Shown here one piece after another: positions 45,543 through 58,362 of a stretch of DNA of 64,000 nucleotides. Within the stretch, counting starts at the first letter, position 1. The number at the start of each line of letters is the position of its first letter. Source of the DNA: Verticillium longisporum (lineage: Eukaryota > Ascomycota > Sordariomycetes > Glomerellales > Plectosphaerellaceae); assembly GCA_019188255.1 (NCBI GenBank), contig JAETXT010000006.1:3720001-3784000 (forward strand). The letters are read 5' to 3'. The translations under genes were made by a program, and so were the position numbers. The notes under the pieces are model-generated. The model was not told the DNA's origin, did not search any database, and saw nothing but the letters and a program-made list of their open reading frames with translations.

Positions 45543-47411
45543 TTACTCGTCAGCAACATTGATACCCTCCCTGAGGCCCTCGACGACGAGAGCCTCGCCG
45601 GCGGCGCGGCGGTAGATGTTTTGGACGTCGTCCGTGGTGGTCTCGAAGTGGCTGCTGGCGTCGTAGCTTTTGGAAACGAATACGTTATCCTTGGAGCCAT
45701 CATCGGTGGGCTCGTAGATGGGGATAGGAGCGCCCTGGTTCAGTTAGCCCATGTCGCTGCCCTCTCAATAATCTGCAACTCACCATGAATTGCTCCTCAA
45801 TCTTGCCAAGGCGCTCGAGACCGGGCTGCAGCTCGAGGTGGTGGTTCGCTGTCGTCTCGGCAATGGTGGAGACGATTGCGATCCAGTAGCCCTTGGGGCA
45901 GACGTTGTGAGCAGAGGACACGGTGGCAATGTAGATGTCTGGTCAGGTCAGCAGTGTTCATGGTTCGTTGGTGCTTCGCTACTTACCATTCTTGCGGCCA
46001 ACCTGGCTCTGGGGGATGATGAGCTGAGCCGAGTCGGCATCGTTGGTGCCAGACAGGGGTGCTTGAGGATACAGATGGCGCGGAGAACCTGGCCAACGAC
46101 CTTGACCTTGTTGGGGAAGTAGCTGGGGTCTCCGAGGATAGTCTTGGCCTTGGTCTCGAACTTCATCTCGTCCGCACCAGTCATGGTAGCCTTGATGCCG
46201 GCAGCCTTGCCATCCTCGTAAAGGATCTCGTCAATCTGGGTGTTGAGCATGTAAGTGCCACCATAGATGGCGGAGAGACGGGCGAAGCCTTGGGGAAGCT
46301 CTCCTAGGCCGTACAGAGGGTAGATGTACGGAGACTTGCCGTAGCGAGCGACCGAGTTGCCGTAGAGGCGGATGCGCTCAATGGCCTCCGGAGCGGCACC
46401 GGGTGTGGTGAGGTAGTCGTCATCAGTGTACAGAGCCATGGCGTGGCCGATGAAGTCGCGGGTGCCGGTCTCGAGGCTGAACTTGTCATAGACCTCCTTC
46501 ATGGTGGCGGTGTTAAGGTCCAGGCCTGTTCGTTTCATGTTAGCCGGATCTGTGACACGAGTCGACAGCTCAGGGGCAGTCGAGAGCTTGGACTTACCCT
46601 TGTGGGAGCTCGGGTTCTTCAGGTCGAAGGTGCCAACCCACTCGATGAAGCTCTTCATGCGGCGCTTCTCGAAGATGCCCATCAGGGGGGAGCGCAACGC
46701 CTCAGCAGCATCAGAAGGGACCTTGGCAACGGTAGCCTTGGAGCCCTGGCCCTGCTGGACGTAGCTGCCAGCGACCTGCTTGAACTCGAGGTACCTCGTG
46801 ACATCGGTAGAGATGAGGATGTTGGTCAGCTCGCCAGAGGACATGAGGAACTTGGGGACAAGGTCGATGTTCCAATCATTGAGGCGGCCGTATTTGGTCC
46901 ATGGCTCCTCGCCCTTCTGGTAGTTGCCATGCTTCTTGAAGAGCTATAGTGTATCATGTCAGATTCGGATTCGGAAGCAGTATTTGCAAGGTTCGGGAGA
47001 TATACCGTCTCAAGGTTGACAGAAGCAGCCTCGCTGGCGATGCATTAGCTGTGTTGCCTCAAATCATGGTGGCGAGCGGGCCGTTGTCAGAGGGGGAAGC
47101 TTACCCGCCGTAGTGGTCGTTGCGGTCAATGTGGAGGACCTTCTTGCCCTTGACACTGAGGACACTATGGGGTCATGAATGTCAGCATAATTTGGCCGGA
47201 CATGAGATTCGATGATTTGTTCGAAATATAATCGTACCCGGACAGAATGCACTCGGTCAGGCCTATACGGCGGTAGAGCGGTCAGCTAGGAAGCATAGGT
47301 AAAGAACCCCACGCCAGGACGATGATGCGGGGCAAGGCCGCGAGGGGAACGAGACGTAGACGTACCAGTGCCGAGGACAATGACATCGTACTCCTTAGCA
47401 ATCTCGTCCAT
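45543..47411 (-). CDS. GDI1: Rab GDP-dissociation inhibitor (sequence break at a C4 run)
   Basis: Extracts prenylated GDP-bound Rab GTPases from membranes; essential in yeast. Eight exons: complement(45543..45734, 45784..45938, 45987..46525, 46598..46943, 47006..47033, 47105..47164, 47238..47262, 47366..47411), with seven introns of 48-103 bp in phase. The start MDEIAKEYDVIVLGTG joins LTECILSG, the conserved FAD-fold-like motif, then KVLHIDRNDHYGG and EAASVNLETLFKKHG. Further blocks are RLNDWNIDLVPKFLMSSGEL, YGLGELPQGFARLSAIYGG and HNVCPKGYWIAIVST. Exons 4 (28 nt) and 2 (25 nt) are very small. In exon 6 the frame breaks after ICILKHP: one more C in the C4 run (46056-46059) yields LSGTNDADSAQLIIPQSQVG, as in orthologues, and a total of 463 residues. 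The exon sum is one base short of a multiple of three. Confidence 0.95.
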
Positions 47412-48240
47412 GATTGCGGTCTGGGAGCTGTTTTCGGTTGATTTCTATTGCGTGCCTGGAAAGGAGTGGCTGCGAGATGTGTCGGGATGAGCTGGTTTGG
47501 GTTGAGGGGGGGTTTTGGGTTTGGTTAAAGCGGAGTGGCCAGCGTCTAGGTATGATGAATGGGAAGGACTGGAGAAGCGGTCGGGCCTTCAGGTGGGCCT
47601 TTGGGGTCGAGGTTTTGGAGGGGTCGTGCATCGGTACAGCAGTGCAAATGCACCACTGTGCACCCGCCTGGCGAGCTCCAGCGCTTGCGACCATAATTCG
47701 CCGCGACTGGTCTGCACTGGGGTGGCTCACGAGGCGGTGGGCGGGATGCTGCCCTCGCAGCAGTTCTCGTCTGATTGAGCTCCTGTCAAGCTCGAAGGCA
47801 CCCGAGACGACCTTGGATCATGCAGCATTGCATCGCTGCTGGGACGATTATCCCGGTCTGCTCGGTAGTAGCCAGCAGGGTTGGTCGTCTTTATGCAGTG
47901 ATCCATGACTGCCCTAGGTACCTAGCTAGGTAGGTACTGTGCCATGTAGTTCTTTCTAACCCCCTTGGACAATGCACTGTATTGGCATTGGATTGCATAT
48001 CTCTCGAGGGCAGCCTCGTGACTGCCACGAGCCGGGATCACTGGGCATACATTCGCAATGCACATTCAAGCATCATGGGTTGTTCAAAAACTTGATGAAC
48101 TCGGCTCCCTTTGCGCGATGCCCTCTTCGTATCGTACATCATTTCTGGATACGCTAGTACAGGTACTTTTTACATGGTCCCGACCGGAACTGACCGAGTG
48201 TGACCTTCTACTCTGACTGATAGTGTTACCCAAAGTATTT
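47412..48240. other. intergenic, GDI1 5' side
   Basis: 829 bp with no supported gene. One dense TAGGTACC cluster (CTAGGTACCTAGCTAGGTAGGTAC) at 47912-47937. Confidence 0.5.
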
Positions 48241-49131
48241 TTATAGTTTCTGCGACTGCACCGGCGCCTTGTCGCCGGCTGGCAATGTTGAGGGGTCGAT
48301 CTGGACGCCCTCGACGTTGGCGGTGGAGGCAGCTGCATCGGTCTTCCGTGTGGCCTCCTCGAGTGTGGCCTCGCTCGGCTCAGCAACGAGGTGGTCCTCG
48401 CCACGCTCGTACGAAGGCTGGTACGCCTCACCGTTCCCTGACAGGTCGACCTCGGGGTCGTTCTTCGCCAGCTCGCGGGCGTCCTCCCACAGGTAGTACC
48501 GTTCGGTCAGGACGTGCTTGATGCCCTGCATAGTCTGCTGGACCTGCGTCGCAACATGTCAGCCCAAATGCCACGCACGTTTCTTCTTGTTTTGAAAGTG
48601 TAAGACTCACCACCTGGTCCCTCTCGTTCGCCTCGTGCTCTCCAAAGCCCATACGGGCGCGGATGCGCTCCGCGTTGGCCGTCGCGATCCTGTTCCGCTC
48701 ACGGCAACAGGACCACCACAGGGCGTGCAGATCCTCCCAGCCCTTTTCACGCAGTTCCTTCGCTGTCCACGCGCGCCCGTGCGCCTCGTCCTCCTTGGGC
48801 TGGTTCATGAGCTTGCCCTCGGCCGGGAAGAAACCCCAAAGCCCATGGTCCGCGTCCGTCGCGCCCTGGGTTTGAAGTCCACCGGCTTGGGGAGCTCGTC
48901 CCCCGACACAGAGAGGGGCTCGCGGGGCCCTGTACGCCGAAGGGCGCTGACGCCACGAAGGCGGTTGTTATCGCGGGTCTTGCGTTTGCATTGTGCCGTT
49001 GAAGTCGAGAAGGGGGCGGCGGTGGAGGAGAGGAACTGCGCCGTGACGGCTCGTGTGGGCGTGATGGCTACGCGTGTGGCGAGACGGCCTATGGAAGGCC
49101 GCAGTGTGTTGACATTTGCCATATTGAACAA
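48241..49131 (-). CDS. MRPL4: mitochondrial large ribosomal subunit protein L47/uL29m (MRPL4 family; sequence break)
   Basis: Structural protein of the mitochondrial large ribosomal subunit. Exons complement(48241..48543, 48611..49131); the 67-bp intron follows ANERDQV. The N-terminus MFNMANVNTLRPSIGRLATR is a likely mitochondrial presequence, with MANVNTL three codons in as an alternative start. The MRP-L47 domain reads DHGLWGFFPAEGKLMNQP, AWTAKELREKGWEDLHALWW, RERNRIATANAERIRARMGF and, after the intron, GIKHVLTERYYLWEDARELA. The 70-residue C-terminal tail is low complexity. The segment ending ELPKPVDFKP is out of frame with DHGLWGFF; one extra base at about 48864-48870 (CCC/GGG) joins them as QGATDADHG and gives 274 residues. 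Coding length is one short of a multiple of three. Confidence 0.9.
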
Positions 49132-50016
49132 TGGCTGATTATCTGTGGTCGAGGTTCAGGCTGCGCCGTTAGGGGGACTGTACAATATCTCACGAAACTG
49201 AAGGCTACGAATTGAGCTTGGGATTTTTCATAACCAATCACGCATCAGCATGATCTTGTCCCGGGCCTACAATGTACCGACTACTGCGCCACACCCAGCC
49301 TCAGCGGTCTTGCCACACTTACTGGCTGGGTGATACCAGGTCAATCAGGTCAACGACTTGCTACATCGACAGTCGAATTTCTTCCAACTTGGCTCAGCCT
49401 TACTGATTTCAGGTGTAGACGCAAAGATGAGCTAGACATGTGTATCAACGCAGATATGTCACAAGGTTTTTGCCGCTGTGCAATCACTCATTGCACCGAC
49501 GTCGGCAACATTGATCACAATGAGGTGCAGGCCAGGCGCCATTCCTGCCTGCGCTGCTGAACCAAATCCATCAGCCTTCCAAGGAAGGGACAACCTCGCG
49601 ATGCTGGACGAACATGGCGGCTCTGGCTTCGTGCCCGTGAGGGCCTTGGCAAAACTCAAAATTCGCCTTCCGCACTTGGACGAAAGCACGGTCGTGCCCC
49701 CAATGTCTCCATTCGCACCACACGAAAGGTGCCCCCAAACGGCCAAACGGGGCTGACATCTGGGCGGCCTTGGAGGTGATCCGCCAGGCCCCTCCCGTCC
49801 TTCCTTCACTGGGTCATGCCGTTGTCAGATCGGCGGATCTCAGGATGGAGTCGTCCACCACACGCGTCCCGCTGTATCTTGTCCGCCTCTAGCTAGCTGT
49901 CATGGAGGTCATCTGGGTCCTGATCTTGACCCAACGCCCCGGGTCGCATCCATGCGGAGAACAGTGCCCCCGTCTGGGGGGGTGGGAGGGAATAGGGGGT
50001 GGAGGTGGTGAGGAGG
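49132..50016. other. upstream region of MRPL4, no gene seen
   Basis: Only chance frames, none with domain character. Confidence 0.5.
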
Positions 50017-50304
50017 CACCCTGGCAAGCTGGTGCCAAAAAAAGCCGCGTGGCGATTCCAGCACCAATTCCATCACCACTAATTCTAGCTATAGAGGCCT
50101 AGGTAGACCTCCAAGCACATCCAGAACGCGTCAATCACTGAATTGACTAGATACTACAGATGATGCGAGATATAATAGAAATAAAGGGCAGGATAATTGA
50201 ATGATAGAAACTGGCAAGTTCTTCTATTGATATAGTGGTCCCTAACTAATACAAGTACCTATCTTTTTCCCACGCGGCTTTTTTGGCACCAGCTTGCCTG
50301 GGTG
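50017..50304. mobile_element. MITE-like element with ~36-bp terminal inverted repeats
   Basis: The left end reads CACCCTGGCAAGCTGGTGCC, an A7 run and GCCGCGTGG (50017-50052). The right end is its reverse complement (about 50269-50304), differing by one base near the tip (T versus A at position 6) and by one A in the run. The ~215-bp interior is far richer in A+T than the surroundings and has no open frame. This matches a non-autonomous, miniature inverted-repeat element. No convincing target-site duplication is seen (GAGGAGG on the left versus CAGCCCG on the right), and the repeat tips match no superfamily I can name. No second copy was noticed in the window. Confidence 0.7.
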
Positions 50305-50670
50305 CAGCCCGCCCCCGAAGAGGAACCAGTCCACCGGTCCACCACACCTCAAGACTTCATAGATCCGCCGACATGGTGGTCATGACCACGGCGACACCCG
50401 TGAGTGGGACGTTGATGCGGCTCAACAGCGTCCCTTGCGCGGGGCCCGCTTTCAGTGACAGGTGGGACATTGATGGGGACGGCATCACGACGACATCTGA
50501 ATGTTGTCTGCTCAGCGGACGAGCATGACACCAGAGACAGCTCTCGGCGCGATGCATCAATTCGACCGCAGCTTCCTCCATGGTCATGCGGGTGGCCTCG
50601 GAACACACCTCGAAGCTGAATCTTCAACCTTGCCCTTCAGCTCTCCGGCATCGCCGCGCGAGCCTACCTG

Positions 50671-50671
<1 letters not shown>

Positions 50672-50709
<38 letters not shown>
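50672..50709. repeat. (CA)n microsatellite
   Basis: Uninterrupted CA dinucleotides for about 38 bp, 370 bp right of the inverted-repeat element. Confidence 0.95.
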
Positions 50710-50711
<2 letters not shown>

Positions 50712-53700
50712 AGGTGCGCATGTTGATGGCGTGCCGGCGTGCATGCCAATATGCAGGTAGGTAGGTACTCTGTCTTGTCTTCTGTGGTCTTCCCCCGGCA
50801 TACGTGACCGCCACCGAGGCCATGAGCCACTTAGCACTTCTTGTCTGCGCACCCTGCCTTGCCTGCTCAGGCGATGAACTCGACTGCAAGGGACCTTCAG
50901 GCTGAATGGGACACCGGCCAACAACCGCCGCAATTGCGTGCATGCCCACCCATGCAGGCCGTCAAATGCGGGCGTCTGAACGTATTCAGAAACTTAGCAC
51001 ACCTAGGCAGCTGATCATCGATTGACGTGATGAGGTGGAAATGCCGTCTTCGATATCACGGACTTGGTCGCACACGACGTCAATCATGCCCGCATCGTGA
51101 ACCTCGTGGCGCAAACCTTCCATTGCAGGAGCACAGCTGGAGAAGAAGTGTGTCTTCCGAGTGACCATTGGAATACACGAGGGAACACCGGATTGTCGTG
51201 TACAGGAACACCTCAAAGCAAACTTCGTGACCAGTGCTGCGTCGCAAAACACGCAACAGCAGGAAGGCTGAAGGACTTGGGTGTGCACACCGCCCACCGT
51301 CACCGCCGCTGTCGCTTTCCGTCGGTTAAAATTGTCGCCGTAGATGGACGTCAGGTCCCCTGCATTGCATGTTGATGAGCTGATTAGAAAGCGGCTTGCA
51401 TCCGACTGTCCGTTCTCTGCTCGGCCACATGACCACGAACTGCCATACTGGTGCGACAGGCCGCGACGCAATCACAACAACTGAACAGCGCGCATTGATC
51501 CCAATTGAACAGGGGTGATCTACCGCTCATGCGCAAATTTACAGGAACACAAACGCAAGAGTCAACATGTCGCTGGCAGGATGAACATGAATAATGTACA
51601 ACGTCACGGGAGAGTAGGGCCAAGCCCGTTCGTTCCAACGCGCCCGAGGAAACCAGCTAACAGTCTCGCCTTGGTCTTCGAGGACATTTCGGCGATGCCG
51701 CAGCTGGCGTGTGATTTTCAATCCTGGGGGGGGCACCCACCGCCAGTCGGCCGTCGGTACTTTGCTGACGATCGACGGGTTGTGCCCTGGGCGGTAGGTA
51801 TACTTGAAGGTAGTAAGACGAACAAAGAGCGCGGCTGGGCAGTCTTTGACGATGTCGCTGGCGAGTCAAGAAAGTCTTTGGATAACGGTGGCAGGAAGGC
51901 TACGGGCAGGCTAACGCGCACCCTGGCCAAAGAACTGCAGCGCGTAGCCATGTGCCAAGTGTGTCGGCATCCTGTCAATCTCCAACCAAAACTTGATATC
52001 GTGAGAATTTTCGATGCACCTGACTCGTCAGCCTCGGTCGGATGCGGTCCAATGGCCGATTCATAAGTACACGCCGTCTCAGAGCGGTCAGTAAGTCCGC
52101 ATCGTCACGATATTTGTCGGCGATGTGGTAATCGCAATGCTCCGTATGGCACTGACTTCCAGGATGGCTTCGGGCGTGACAGACCCATCCGGTAAAAGCG
52201 TGCCGCAACAGGCCAGGGGTGTTTCTCCGTCTAGGTAATGTGCGGTGTCCGTGCCATGCGGCAGGCAGAGCGATAGCCTGGCCCTCAGCCCTCAGATCCA
52301 TGGGAAGGGGAGGGGGGCGGGGTCTTGTCATCACGACCTAGAGTTAGAGTGAAAGAAAGGTTTTTTTCTATTTTTTTTTTTGCAACATTCATAAGCTTCC
52401 GCAGAAATCAAACCCCCTGCTGCCCCTTCTGTCGCGCCGAGGTATCGTGATTCTAAGGTTTGTTAACAAAGGGACAGCGGAGGGTTAAAGGAGAGGGAAA
52501 GAAAAACCAACCACGCGTAGTACTGAGGCAACACGAAACTAAGTACTTGGTGAGTGTACCAACAGCAAGTCGCTTGCTAGCTCGACTCACTGGGACGCTA
52601 TCACTTGCCAAGGCCGGTGCCAGGACTCCTTCTACAGACCAATGGTGTGAACGGATCTCTTCGATCAGACATCTCCATCAGACCGAGGCACCGAGTGTAT
52701 ACCCCTGTCCAGATCGCCAGCCAAGCCGTCGGATATCCTTAAGCAGAAGTCCGCTTTTTCTCTCGCAGCCAAGGATCTGCCACGAGGAGCGGGCGAAATG
52801 TTGTGGTACCCACGACACATGCTCAGCGGTTCGGTAGCGTCGGACATCCACCAAACCTCAAGGCTGTACGTGTACAGTACGTGGTATGCCGCGAATGCCA
52901 CGAGGGGGGGATCATAACGGCAAGGCTTTGTGGCAAACTCTTCCTTTCTTCAATGCTTTTCTTGTGTAATGGCAGAATAGCTTCAGATCTCATTCGGTCG
53001 GGTGAGTCGCAAAATCGAATAAGCTTCCCAAGTGACGCTTCCATGACATGATGAGATGTCTCTCGTTCGCTCGTTCGCTCGTTCGTTGTGTTGTCGACCG
53101 CTGATCATGGGCGTATTTTGACATGGTATAGGGGAGTTTACAACAGGGTGGGTCAGTCGTCAGCCTGGTACAGGTACTTTGATCCTTGACTCGGCCGTTC
53201 TCTCGCCTACGCCGAGAAAGGGTCAGTCATGCCTCGACGGCGAGGCACCTGGTCTGACCTGAGCTGCGAAAACGGTACGTTGCGTATTTCTTGCTCGGCC
53301 GAAGCTCGGCAACGGCGGGTAACTTGTGAAGATTATGTCTGCCTGCCAACGTGAAAATCGCCTCTCGAATTGAACGCGAGGTCGTCCATCACGAGGTTGT
53401 GCGGAGGCAGGGAGGCAACTGGTGTCACGAACTATTGTGTTCGTAAGAGAACGCGGTTGTCCAGGCTGGCCATAGCTTCAAAAGGGCCACATCTTCCATC
53501 GCAGCCTTCTAGAATAGAAATAATGGAGTCGACTGATCCCGCAAAAGGGTTCGATGGAGTATTTGGCCCCCCCCTCCCCTCCCAATTGCAGGTACACCCG
53601 TTGGACCATCATCGTCCCACAGCAGTTGGCGTTAACAGGAGGGTCTCCCGTCAGAAACGCATCAACCCCTCCTTGCCCTCGCACTGCCGTTCGAAGCCCT

Positions 53701-56700
53701 GCAGTGGTTCGGCGCCACCAGACCAGGATGTCGGCGGCTGTCGGTGGGGGTAGCACCCGCAAACGGATTCACAGTTCGTGACGCGGAAACGCGTTTGGTT
53801 TCGCTGGCCTGGTACAAGTGTTCGCGAACAGTTGTGTGAATGGGATATCGGCGTGGTTAACGAAACAGCCTAACCGGCTTCTCTGCGTGTAGTCAGAATG
53901 CAAATGTCGTTAGCATCATCCATACTGGATTGCGTCCTGAAGAGACTCGAGCTACATACATGTACAGAGTGCGTGCTCGACTTCGATCGATCCAGCGCGT
54001 TCGTGGGGGGGGCATTCCTTGGGGGCCTGCTCCTTACCAGGGACCATCCACAAGCCCCTGACCAACATACCCTGTCACGCTGGCAGCAAGGTAGCCTGTG
54101 AGGTAGCATGGAACCAGATGCAACCATCAAACCTGTTGAACACGCGCACCCAAGTCCCTTCCCCTCCAATTTGCCAGCCACTGCTTAATATTCAGACGGT
54201 AGGGTAGGCACGCGGGTCGCGGTCAGTAAGACGGAAGTGCGGGAAGACGGCAAAACGGCGCTATTGGACGCGAGCGAGCTCGAGAATATATCGGAAGCAG
54301 GGCACCGTGTTTTGCTTGACTCGGTCTGGCCGCGCTTGATTGCCCGATCAACTCGCGTTCCTGCAAAAGGTACTGTCGTGCCAGTGCGTAATGCTGTGCA
54401 TACCAATTCCGACACCCGTGGCATCCAGGCTCTCACTTTTTTCAACTTGTCGAGGGTTTCGGTGGATTATCCCCTTCCTTGCCACATGGTAGTTGCAAAG
54501 CACGAACTCGTCAAATCGTTGGTTTAGGCTTCGACTGCATTGATCTCCGACGGCGCATTGTGTTACGTCGCGTAGCCTCAAGGCATTGAGCAATATGTGT
54601 CGCCCACGTTTTGTACCTTCTGCGCCATTGCGGTGTGGGAGGGTGGGCAAACGAACGAATGAGCACGGCCACGACCAGGATCCGTTGGATGGCTAGGATA
54701 TCCTGGCTTGTGCTCCTGCAAAGAATCCCGATGGATGGGCGCAGGGACTTTGGAGGAGGTGAGTGTTCATTGACTTGGCTTTGACGTTCGGAAGAGAGCA
54801 ACTGTCATGTTTGAGTGCTGCTAGGATGACGCATTCGAAACGTTGGTCTTGCAGCCATCCCGTTACGCTTTTAGGAAATAGATGCTCTCCCTGACTGCGC
54901 TCTCCAAGATCGAGCACGCCGGGCTTCAGTCAACTTGACCAAGGTTTCTCCTGCATTGTGTGTACAGGGGAGCGTGCATTGGGCGGTCATCCTCGATTTG
55001 TGGTTTCTCCTTCAAGCAGCAGTCTTTACACCTCAAAAAGTACTCATGCTCCGTACAGTTTTGCTAATTGTGGAAAACGATGAAGGTTCCTTGACCAAAT
55101 GGCCTGTAGCGATCCTAGAGTCTCGAGACTGTAGCAATCCACGTGACACTTGCGCCGAGTGTTGAGGTAGGAGACACCTATCGTTACATTGCCGGGCAAA
55201 AGGATCTGGACGCTCTGCGCTCATGATGGTCTGCTATTTAGATTGTGATTTCCGAAAGCCGTATTTACGGGGTCACTACCGGACGTCGGGGAGCCGGTGA
55301 GGTTCATGTCCGACGGTGGGTCTTTGAAGCCGGAGGGGATGGTGAGGCCGTTTCTCGCACACAGCGGGCTCTTGGCGGGGGTTTGATTCCGCGATGGCGT
55401 GCTGCGTATTGCTGCAATGGAAACCCGACCAGCGTGAACTTGGTTGGATTGGAACTCTCTGCATACTTGATTGAACTTGTAGGTTTTTGCTTGTTGAAGT
55501 GATGGCACCACCCTGGCCTATATTCTCAACTGGTAGTGTGTACGACCAGGCCAGAATATGTGAACGTTCTGGGGGTTATGACAGGCATAGGTGCAGGCCC
55601 CCAACACAAGTATCGATCGGAGCGGGCGAGACACGTTGACAGCTGACAGGCACACCTCTAACCCACCGGCGGTGTGGGATGGCACGCTGAATCATGTGGC
55701 TGGCGGATTCTGTGTCATTATGTTGTGATGTCGCGTCGTCAAATCCAACAAGAAACTGGGAATGACGACGGATGAAAAGGACACACATCCCCCGTGGTGC
55801 GAGCATGCATGCTGCGAATGTCATTCATCGAACTCATGATTCAATGAGGGGTGGCAGAGCTTGGTTCTTGGACAGGTGGGTGGCCGCATCTGTATGGGTG
55901 AATGATGCAGAAGCCTCGGCGTCTGACCACCTCGAGATGGTTCAGGGGTCCATCCATGTCGGGCTTTCGATGGCCGACGCGGAACGAACACCGGGTGTGC
56001 TTGGTTGGCCTTGGTTGGCCACGACAATTGGGCAGGCGAGGTTGGGTGAAGAGAGGAGTGGTTGGATGCGTCCTGAGAGGACTTGTCCTTTTGCTGGTAC
56101 GGCAAATACCGACGGTTTGTTGTCGCCAGCTTGACCTGTACATACATGTATGGCTGTTGTGTTCCATTGGGAGCCGGTGCCGGACCCCGACCAGCCTGTA
56201 GAAATGGTACGTTCGGGCTTGGGCCTACGTGCAGCTAGCTACGAGACGTGGTGTACTGTACGTAGAAAGTCCATTCACCTCGACACGCTCTTGTCGATGT
56301 GATACGTCTATCTTTGCTGCTGGGGGTGTCGACATGGCGTCGTCACAAATGATGAAAGGGACTGTATCTCGGGGCGAGACCCAGTTCGAGAGTTTTTTTT
56401 GTTTTTCGTGCACATCCAGTCGCGTTGTTTGCTGGACGAGTACGGGAATTGTGATTATTCGATGATGACGAATCGGTTAGTCTGTCAGGATGGTTCACGG
56501 GTGGCCACCTTGGTCGCCCATTCACCAATGCGTCTCGATCAGAGTTCAAGTCTGGCATGCACTGAAGTTCACTTTCTGCCGCAAACGGGCAGGGAGCGTG
56601 TCTAAGGAAAGAGACTCTTGTACTTTGCCTGCCTGCCTTACATAAGGTAGGTGCCAGAAAACCTACACAGGAATTATAATGCCTGCCTCAGAAAACGGGA

Positions 56701-58080
56701 GGAGGGGGGCGGAGGGAGTGACAGCAAAAGAAAGCAAAATTTCGGCGGCACTAGACCGTACCGAGGTACGTGCTCATAGCACTGCATCCTCGCACTGACT
56801 CAGGTACTATGTACTCGGAATGCGAAGTTGGTGATTGCTTTGCTTCTTCGGGGTTAAGTGATCCATACCTGTTTCCTATCTTGTCCTGGTCAGTGTCTGC
56901 CTGCCGTTGAGTTGACCTTGTGTGAGCCTGCCTGCCCATCCATCTCGTCTACCGGCCAAGTACCTGTTGCGCGCCCCCCCAGTCTCCCTTCCCTGGCGCA
57001 CGTACCCACATTTCCCTGCCCACCTTTTCTTTCTGTCAACAGGCCCCCAGGGCTTGCCGTCATCTTCCCCAAACAACCTCATCAGCTTCAAACACCCTCG
57101 TTGACTAAGACAGCTACATGCGCACATACAGAGTGTTTCGTGGACAGGAACTATAATATCTGAGCCAATTTGACTCGTGCCTGGTCGATTAGCCGCAAAG
57201 GGCAGAGCACTGGAAGCGAGTGAGAGAAAAAGAACGGGCACCTCTCCGCCCTCCCATTTTCGACCAACCTACCCAACCACCATCTCCAAAAGCGACCGTC
57301 ACTAGGGCCCCCAGTACGAAAAATAACTGACAAGGGCCTCACACCCTCGCCAGAGACCAGCGTCATCAGCTCCACTTTGGCCTGTGTGCGCGCGTGGCGT
57401 GGCTGCTCCGAAATTTGCATCCTTGTCGCCGCCCCCTCCAGAAGTACAGGTACATGGTACTTTCATCTCGGTCCCTTTCCCCCTTGGACACGAAGGTGCG
57501 AGCCAGAAAAAAAAATCCCACCCTCGTTCCGCCCGCTGCCCTGACGCAGAAGCCGCCCGTGTACCGGTGTTCCCACGCTCCCATAAGAAGCCCAGGTCTC
57601 CACTCCTCCCTCCTCCACTTCTGTAGTCCCAGTCAGTCCCCTTCCACCTCCACCGCATCATCAGAGAGAGAGAAAGAGAGAAAAAAAATCTCGAAGGGAC
57701 TTCATCACCACGGTCCTTTGAGATCGCGCCGAATACACACACACACACACACAACGGCTCACACCCATATCCCTGACATCGACTCCATTTTTTCACCTCT
57801 TGCCATCCCACCCCCTCCCACCCCCTCCCTCGCTCCCAGCATCGCACTTTCTGCCCGTACCTGACAGGTCGCCGCAGAGAGAGAGAATAAGAAGGAATCC
57901 CGCCCCATCGACTCCACTCTTGACCCTCTCCAAAACCTCTTCCGAACGGGATCAACTGGATCCTCATCCCACAAAAGCTTCCCACCGCAGAACACACAAA
58001 CATTCCCACGCGCCGACCTGCCCTTGCATCTTTTCTTGCGGCTCCGTCGTTTCTCCTCTTTCCCTTGGGCTGCGATTTGG

Positions 58081-58105
58081 ACTCGACTCGACTCGACTCG
58101 ACTCG
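58081..58105. repeat. ACTCG pentanucleotide repeat
   Basis: Five tandem ACTCG units, followed after a short interruption by two more copies of CTCGA, in the leader of the zinc-finger regulator. Confidence 0.9.
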
Positions 58106-58362
58106 ATTCCACTCGACTACGCGACTATTTTTTGCCCGAGTTGCTTGTTTTTTTCTTCTTCCCCATCGGCACACAACCGAGATCAAAGAACCAAGAGGCA
58201 GATCTTGACTGTTGTCTGTTCCGCGCCGACGCCGCAACATTTGGAGAGTGCCCGCCCCCCTCTCCCCTCCCCGCGCACCCACGTTCGAAAACAGAACGCG
58301 TCTCTCATCTCTAACCCTACCATACCCACTTTCCCGCCGGCAACACAAAAAAAGTTGGAACC

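Larger units (their letters stand above)
50305..58362. other. 8 kb stretch without a supported gene, ending in the long leader of the zinc-finger gene
   Basis: Chance frames up to 183 codons (51515-52066) occur but show no domain, repeat or splice logic. Contains the (CA)n run at 50672-50709, a CTCGTTCG repeat around 53060-53090 and a TAGGTAGGTAC box at 50756. The last ~800 bp (57590-58362) are strongly pyrimidine-rich with ACTCG pentamers at 58081-58105. That is typical of a long fungal 5' leader or promoter, here for the regulator that follows. Confidence 0.5.

Noticed and set aside
51515..52066. 183-codon plus-strand frame in the large gap
   Set aside because: No recognised motif and several equally open overlapping frames on both strands.
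57302..58348. 348-codon minus-strand frame upstream of the zinc-finger gene
   Set aside because: Antisense to a pyrimidine-rich leader; composed of Arg/Gly/Ser-rich low-complexity sequence with no recognisable family.
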